Origin: Lepraria neglecta | Lineage: Eukaryota; Ascomycota; Lecanoromycetes; Lecanorales; Stereocaulaceae | Length of the DNA stretch: 64,000 nt | NCBI GenBank assembly: GCA_033220425.1 | Contig: CM065647.1 | Coordinates: forward strand, 5,890,001-5,954,000 | Reading direction: 5' to 3' | Program-made: the position numbers and the translations under genes | Part shown: piece by piece, positions 57,985-64,000 of the stretch | Layout of the letters: each line of letters opens with the position of its first letter | Position numbering within the stretch: position 1 is the first letter of the stretch | The notes under the pieces: model-generated | Databases searched by the model: none | The model's input: only the letters and a program-made list of their open reading frames with translations | What the model was told of the DNA's origin: nothing

Positions 57985-58180
57985 ATTACGCATTCTATCT
58001 ATCGAACGTTATTGAACGGTATCAAACAAGTAAATAGACGCTTAGCCTCAGTTGCGCACTCTATTTATCGAATATTATCGAACTGTATCGAACAAATAGA
58101 CGCTTAGCCTCAGTTGCGTACTCTTTTTATCGACCGTTATCGAACGGTATTAAATAAGCAACTAACGTTTAGCCTTAGGA
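57985..58180. repeat. Three tandem 62-bp repeats
   Basis: CGCTTAGCCTCAGTTGCG occurs at 58039 and 58101 and a diverged CGTTTAGCC at 58166, each preceded by an ATCGAACG-TATTGAACGGTATC-like stretch. The spacing is 62-65 bases. Copies differ by RIP-type changes. It lies just past the C-terminus of the first SNF2 copy. Confidence 0.8.
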
Positions 58181-58199
58181 TCTAATATCAGTCGTCTAC

Positions 58200-60150
58200 T
58201 AAGTAGTAACTATCTCCTTCTTTTCTACCTAGTCTTATAACGAGTACGTAGATTCTTTCTCTACTCGTACTAACTTCTTGGCTAAATATAGCTTCCGAAC
58301 CAGTGTATCCTGCTCTTTGTAGTATCTAACTATCCCCTCCTATCGCTGTCTTCGCTTCTCCTATATACTAAATATATCGTATCGATCCCAATATCCGTAT
58401 ACTATATAGATACATGCGTCTCGTCTAAGGAACGGATACGATAGATTCGCTTTACAGCCTAGTCTTTAATATTATCCAGCTAGCTTATATCTATTAGAAT
58501 TAGTTTCCTTTACTCGGGTTATAGTATATCCCTTACTAAATAGACGAGATAGAAGTACTAGGATATCTAAGTATAGCTCTTCGAAACCGGGATTTTCTTA
58601 AAATCTATAAATAATATCCTGGCGCTTATCGATGGTATACCTAATATATACGAATTTCACGATTAGGTTCGAGCCTACCTCCTCGAGATTATCCTGAAGC
58701 TACTACTTAGTAGTTAGCGAAGCCTTTAAGACGAAGTACCAGCAGGATTTATACTTTAAAGGGTACGATGGGGGTAAAGCTTACCTTTACCTTTATATAG
58801 GCTACTAAAGGTAGGTTTAATATAATCACAAGCTTCTTAGGTACTTGTATACGCTCCTTATTGCCAGCGCGTTTGAACTATATATAGTCAAGATTCTGTA
58901 TGGTCTCCCAAATCCTATCCCATTCAGGATTATATTTACTGAGTATAGAAATGTTTTTGTAGTATAGGTTATCTACCTTGATCCTTATACGTGTTTCTAA
59001 GTATTTTTTCTTGAACGTCTCACGTTAGATCAATGTCGATATTGGGGGTTGTGAGAAGCTTGGCTAGGCCCGGTATATCTATAATCGTGCGTATCTTCGC
59101 TGATAAGATGAAAAACATATCGTTGCGCTTATTAGTAGATTTGATACCTTGGTCCTGGACCTGTTGTTTAAGTTTCCTCTTAATCTCGGTATCCACTAAT
59201 ATAAGATCTAGTTAGAGCTGAATTAGAAACTGGAATTATACGTGCTCAGTGTGGTATAAGGGTAAATATAATATCGGTTCGTTATTTATCTATCTAGAAG
59301 TCTCTGTATATATAATTATAATATCCGGAAGGAAAATAATTAGTTTATCTCTCTTCTCCTTAAACTAGGGAATAGCGCTGCTTATAGTCGAGCTTCCCTT
59401 GGCTATATTATTATATGCCTTGATAACATCGTTAAAATTCTTTGGCAAGCCGAATATGAGAGTCCTATACTTAGACCAAGTATCCTTATACAGGTGTTGC
59501 AATATACTTATCACACTACTTATATCCGACGGTAACTTATTCTACAGGGTCTCGGATATAGCCACGAATATATATTGAAACTTGTAGGCTTGTTTTTTTA
59601 TCCTACGTAGCAAACCCATTGTCCCGCTACTATAGGTTTTGGTAGTAATAAATTCGTTATTAAAGGTTCTTCCTGCAGATAGCCTTAATATCGGCCGGAA
59701 TATCTATACCTCTCTCTTCTTGCCTATAGGTATTCCCTAATATATTTCGGTGACCTTAAATCTTTGCTCGACGTATATAGGGTAGCTACCGACGGTTATT
59801 ATAATAATCTACCTCTGCGACTCCCAAGATAGACCCTCTTAAGTAGTCTGCCATAATATCTTTTATTATCTTATAGTTATCTAAGCTAAGGTTGAAGGGA
59901 TATTATTTCTTTATTTATAAGATTGCTAGCTAATATATTAGCGTAGTTAAATTAAGGATTAAAAGGTATAATTACGGTTATAAAGGTGAGATAGGAACGG
60001 GTGTCGAGTCGGCGGCAGAGGACCTTATAGAATCGTTGTAGATATTAGATAAGGTAGACTAAGTGATTATTTACTTCAAGACGCGTTAAAGACTAAGTAC
60101 TATACAGAGACGTTTGCACTGATTTCGGTAGTATTATTTCTTATTGAATT
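58200..60150 (-). pseudogene. SNF2-family helicase remnant, copy 1
   Basis: Minus strand near 58480-58390 reads KLILIDISQLDNIKDQAVKR then IYRIRSLDETH, the SNF2 motif V-VI region (expected W...E.QA..R.HRIGQ). The upstream LTTPNIDIDLT and FFILSAKIRTIIDIPGLAKL (about 59000-59110) and GLPKNFNDVIKAYNNIAKGS (about 59400) align with copy 2 at 62100-64000. SNF2 enzymes are ATP-driven DNA translocases. The copy is full of RIP-type stops. An alternative is a helicase carried by an unknown repeat unit. Confidence 0.68.
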
Positions 60151-62080
60151 TTCTAGCTAGAAAGTGCTACTAATGACCTAGGTACTTAGCTAAGTAAATC
60201 ACGTGCCTCTCCCCTAATAGCGTTCGGCTATATATAGCGCTAAGCACAGCTTTTGACGCTAGCCTAATTTGGGTATTATCGAACGCTTTCAAACGGTGGT
60301 TAAATCTCGGCATATTAGGCCCCAGTGGCAGGTTTTCAAACGCTCCCCAACATCGTAGAGGTATATAATACTAGTTTTAAAGGATTATAATATATCCCCT
60401 CAGCGGTACTTCCTCTAAGACGAGTATATTTATACCTTCTTTTATAAGGTATCTAGGGAAGTAGTATCCGGGATCTCTTCCTGCAAGACCCGAAGCAGTC
60501 TAGGTATATTAATAACTACCGTACTCCGTAGTAGCTAGTGAGTTATTATAGGTTGGTAGTATAGCTATAGAGAAGGGACAAATGAATCTTTTAGTAGTAG
60601 TCTTAGTTACTATTGCTTCCGAAAGAGTAAGTTCTTTTGCCGAACTAGCGTGGGAGAGGTTAGAAGAGGCCTGTAGTAAGGATTCTGCGCGCTGTATATA
60701 TACTATAGTTAGCGAAAGAGCGATATAAGGATAAGTAGGGAGGAGACTTACGTCAAGGGCTATGTTCTCTTGAGGCTAATTGAAGATTCAGGGTGCTTAT
60801 AATTTGATAGAGGAAGTAGGAAGGTTATCTGCTATAGCCGTATTACTAGCTGGGGTCGTGTTAATTTCGGAATTGATAACAGTACGAGAGCTTTAGCACG
60901 AGCGCGGTGAGCTTTGGTAGTACGAGCTACGGCGTTACTAGCGTGGGTAGAGGGCAAATTGCTACTAGTGTCAGACTGAGAGCTATCCGAATGACCGTAG
61001 TTATCGGTGTTGACGGCTAGAAAGTAGCGAGCTGAAGCTTCGTGGTTACCCTGCGCGTTTAAGGAGCTAGGGCCGATATTATAGCCGCTACTAGGTGGGG
61101 GTTAGTGAAGGTTCTCGTTCACAGTAAGTTCATAGGTGGTTTGGTCCAAGGACCCTAGGAACTCCACGGCCGCTTCTCCTATAGCTGACTCCTCGGTATA
61201 TATCGGTATCTCGTAATAAAATAAGGGTAATATAGGTATTGCTTATAGGATCAGGCTGAGACACCTGTACGACTGACCACTTGCGATTACTACGTAATGG
61301 ATAGCTGAACCGTACTAGAAACTTATCCAGAGCACGATTTATAAGCAAGTTCAACCGCGTGTCTAATAGTATAGTCTATAGGTACTCCGCAAAGCCGAGT
61401 CTTCTTTTCAGGTATGTTCTTCTTTAAATAACCCTTAAATAATTATTCTATCTCTTCTAGGCAGGTTATCGGGTACTTAAGGTTCTTAAGATACTTATAT
61501 CGTTCTCTATAGGACCCGTTCTTACTATTCTAAAGGTCTTCTTCTTCGGTAGTATTGAAACCTTTAGACTATAGATATTTAATAACCCTGTAGGTACCCC
61601 CGGAAGAAGTAGGAGAGGGCGTATAAGACTAGGGCTAAAAGTATCCTCGAATATATTAATCCCCTTCTAAAGAATCATTATATATAGCTAAACAAGAGTT
61701 GGTACGTAAAGGGTAGTTTATTACTGAATCTACAGAGCGCTCTACGCAAGGTAAGTTCGATAGTTAGCGTTAGTACTAGTGCCTCGGTGAAGAAGAAACA
61801 CTATACTAACGCAATTTGACTGATTTTTGGTAGCTTTCCAACGTTATAAAGCTATAGAATATCAGGCCCAAGTGGGGAGGCTTCCGAACGGTTTTACGTT
61901 ATTGAATATATATGGCTACCTATAGCTCGATATAATAGTAGTAGAAATATACTTGATTCGTTTATTTAAGAAAGAAGAACTACTCTCGAAGACTATAGCC
62001 GTTATTATAATGGGCCTAGTACCTATTAGAGGCCTATATATATTATATATCGTATTGCCTAAGCATAGCTCTAGTCCTCT
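60150..62080. other. RIP-degraded sequence between SNF2 copies
   Basis: Minus-strand ORF 61130-61354 (with FLVRFSYPLRSNRKWSVVQV and DTDIYRGVSYRRSGRGVP) has a coding look but no recognised family; a further open minus piece near 61380-61440 reads YLKKNIPEKKTRLCGVPIDY. Segments around 60280-60345 and 61850-61910 share the theme TCAGGCCC/AGTGG and CGAACG, which may be one repeat at both ends. No LTR or TIR identified. Confidence 0.4.
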
Positions 62081-62109
62081 TTGTCTTTCCGTTTCTGCTC
62101 CTTTGCCGT

Positions 62110-64000
62110 AGCGAGCTTTTGAACTAGTACGTCTTAATCCCCCTAACTTCTGACCGTCCCCTCCCGCCCCTGTCTTCGCTTCTCCTGTATACTAAATGTA
62201 ATTATATCGATCGGAACATTTGTATACTATACAGATGTATGCGTCGCGTTCAACGACCCGATGCGATGGATTCGCTTGACTGCCTGGTCTTCAATATTAT
62301 CCAGCCAGGTTATATCCATTAGAATTACTTTCTTCGCTCGGGTTATAGTATATCCCTTATTGAATAATCTATATAGAAGTACCAGGATATCTAAGTTTAG
62401 GTCTTCGAAGCCGGGGTCCTCTTGAAATCCCTTGATAATATCCTGGCGCTTATTAACGCTATACCCTGTATATACGAACTTCACGATTAGGTTCGAGCCT
62501 GCCTCCTCGAGCTTGTCCTGAAGCTACTACTTAGCGGTTAGCGAAGCCTTTAAGACGAAGTACCAGCAGGATTTATACGTTAAAGGGTACGATAGGGGTA
62601 GAGCTTACCTTTGCCGTTATATAGGCTACTAAGGGTAGATTAGATATAATGACGAGCTTCTCAGGTACTTGTTTCCGCTCTATATCGCCAGCGTACTTGA
62701 ACTATATATGGCCAAGATTCTTGATAGTCTCCCAAATCTTATCCTATTTAGGATTATATTTCTCGAGTATAGAAATGTTCTTATAGTATAGGTTATCCGC
62801 CTTGATCTCTATGCGAGTTTTTAAGTATTTTTTCTTAAAGGACGCCTATATTAGATTATTGTTGAATCCGGGGTTTGTAAGAAGCTTGGCGAGGCCCGGT
62901 ATATCTGTAATCATACGTGTCTTCGCTGATAAGGTGAAGAATATTATATTGCGCTTGGTGGTTAATTGGATGCCTTGGTTATAGACCTATTAATTAAGTT
63001 TCCTCTTAACCTCGGTATCTACTAGATCAAGATCTGGTTAGAGCTGAGTTAGAAATTGGAATTGTACGTGCTCAGTGTCGTGTGATGGTAAATACAACAT
63101 CGGTTCATTGTTTAGCTATCTCGACGTCTCCGTATATATAATCATGATATCCCGAAGGAAAACGATTAGTTTATTCCTCTTCTCCGCAAACCGGGCTATA
63201 GCGCTAGGTATTATCGGGTTCCTCTTGGCCATATTATTGTATATATTAATGATCTCCTTGAAGTTATCTGGTATACCGAATCTAAGAGTCTTATGCGCAG
63301 CCTAAGCATGCCTATACAGGTGTCGTAATATACTTATAATACCGCTTATATCCGAGGGTGATTTATTCTACGGCGTCCCTGATATCGCTACGAACGTATA
63401 ATAAAAGTTATAGGATTCCTGTTTGATATCACGCAGCAGACCTATTATCCCGCTGCCCTAGGTTTTGGTAGTAGTAAATTTATTATCGAAGGTTCTTCCT
63501 GCGGATAGTCTCTATACTATCCGGTACCTTATTATCTCTCTCCTCTTGCCTTTAGGTATTTCCCGGTATAGTTAGTTAATCTTGAATTTCTGCTTGACGT
63601 TTGTATCGTAGCTCCCGACTATTATCAGAATAATCTATCTCTGCGACTCCCAAGATAGACGCTCTTCTGGTTTATAGCCTATCTTAAAGACATTCCCTTC
63701 GTATCGGATCTTCTTACCTCTAGGACCTTCCTAGAAGTATTGCTAGATAAGACTATTATCTCTAGCCGACCCATAGCCGACGACTAGACTAAGATCCACC
63801 CGCTCGTCGGCTTTCGGATCGTGCTATTTAGAGAACTCTGTTTTCTATATTGGTAGCAGAGTAGCCGGTACGAAGATCATATTTGGGCTATACTGTATGT
63901 CAAATTTGGTTGTGATACTCCCCTTGATACAGCTGTATTGGATTGGCTACTGTGCTTGACTTGGGCATAGGCCATTAATACCGTGTTGTAGATGTTGGGG
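62110..64000 (-). pseudogene. SNF2-family helicase remnant, copy 2 (runs off the window)
   Basis: Minus strand 62484-62227 is open for 85 codons: FVYTGYSVNKRQDIIKGFQE, LNLDILVLLYRLFNKGYTIT, then KKVILMDITWLDNIEDQAVK and RIHRIGSLNATH. This is the end of an SNF2 helicase C domain with the Trp and the Arg finger motif kept. Upstream pieces match copy 1 at a constant offset of about 3.83 kb. It is less damaged than copy 1 but still has stops. The SNF2 N domain would be beyond 64000. Confidence 0.75.

Noticed and set aside
59033-63305. Plus-strand ORFs 59033-59215, 62802-62984 and 63075-63305
   Set aside because: They are antisense to the SNF2 copies and similar to each other only because the copies are.
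1-64000. tRNA, rRNA, CRISPR array, bacterial promoters or riboswitches
   Set aside because: None seen by eye; the intron-bearing genes and element types show a fungal nuclear genome, where CRISPR and bacterial signals are not expected.

Overview
The window looks like a repeat-rich, AT-biased accessory segment of a filamentous ascomycete (Pezizomycotina) genome. Three things support this. Host-like genes carry short GT-AG introns of about 40-88 bases. The transposable elements belong to fungal lineages: chromodomain Ty3/gypsy, Ty1/copia with a half-tRNA primer site, Fot/pogo, hAT, Helitron and a tyrosine-recombinase retrotransposon. Nearly every element is damaged in the way repeat-induced point mutation (RIP) does it. 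CpA has become TpA on both strands, so Trp and Gln codons read as TAG/TAA, zinc-knuckle Cys reads as Tyr, and catalytic Asp reads as Asn, while reading frames otherwise often stay in register. No tRNA, rRNA, CRISPR array or telomere array was seen.

Layout. 1-4166: 5' part of a Ty3/gypsy element (minus strand). 4167-9775: chromodomain gypsy copy A (minus), inserted in or beside a Helitron helicase remnant (9776-10512) whose hairpin 3' end is near 11185-11221. 11240-12385: pogo/Fot transposase remnant. 12480-16716: RIP-poor, host-like sequence with broken genes of unknown function. 16717-17371: hAT-type MITE with a perfect 8-bp target duplication. 17562-20889: 3.3-kb hAT element with its own perfect 8-bp duplication, sitting inside a broken host gene (17380-21557). 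21635-22699: second broken host gene. 24600-26900: another hAT transposase. 27189-37205: deleted Ty1/copia element split by chromodomain gypsy copy B (29373-35850). 37313-44360: host gene for an uncharacterised Ser/Thr-rich protein, split by a tyrosine-recombinase retrotransposon (38096-42667) and cut at its 3' end by an LTR fragment. 45119-50283: complete copia element with 110-bp LTRs and 5-bp target duplication. 50832-52891: apparently functional DUF2235 hydrolase gene with about ten introns. 53060-58200: gene-poor sequence with 249-bp tandem repeats, a second Helitron-type end, a solo gypsy LTR and 62-bp tandem repeats. 58200-64000: two same-strand RIP-damaged SNF2-helicase copies about 3.83 kb apart.

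The most notable items are: the tyrosine-recombinase retroelement, whose A1-ORFs-B1-A2-B2 split direct repeats place its borders to the base so that both flanking host exons are in the same codon phase; a coiled-coil antisense ORF between the chromodomain and 3' LTR of gypsy copy B; and a RIP-poor island that crosses the border between two nested elements.
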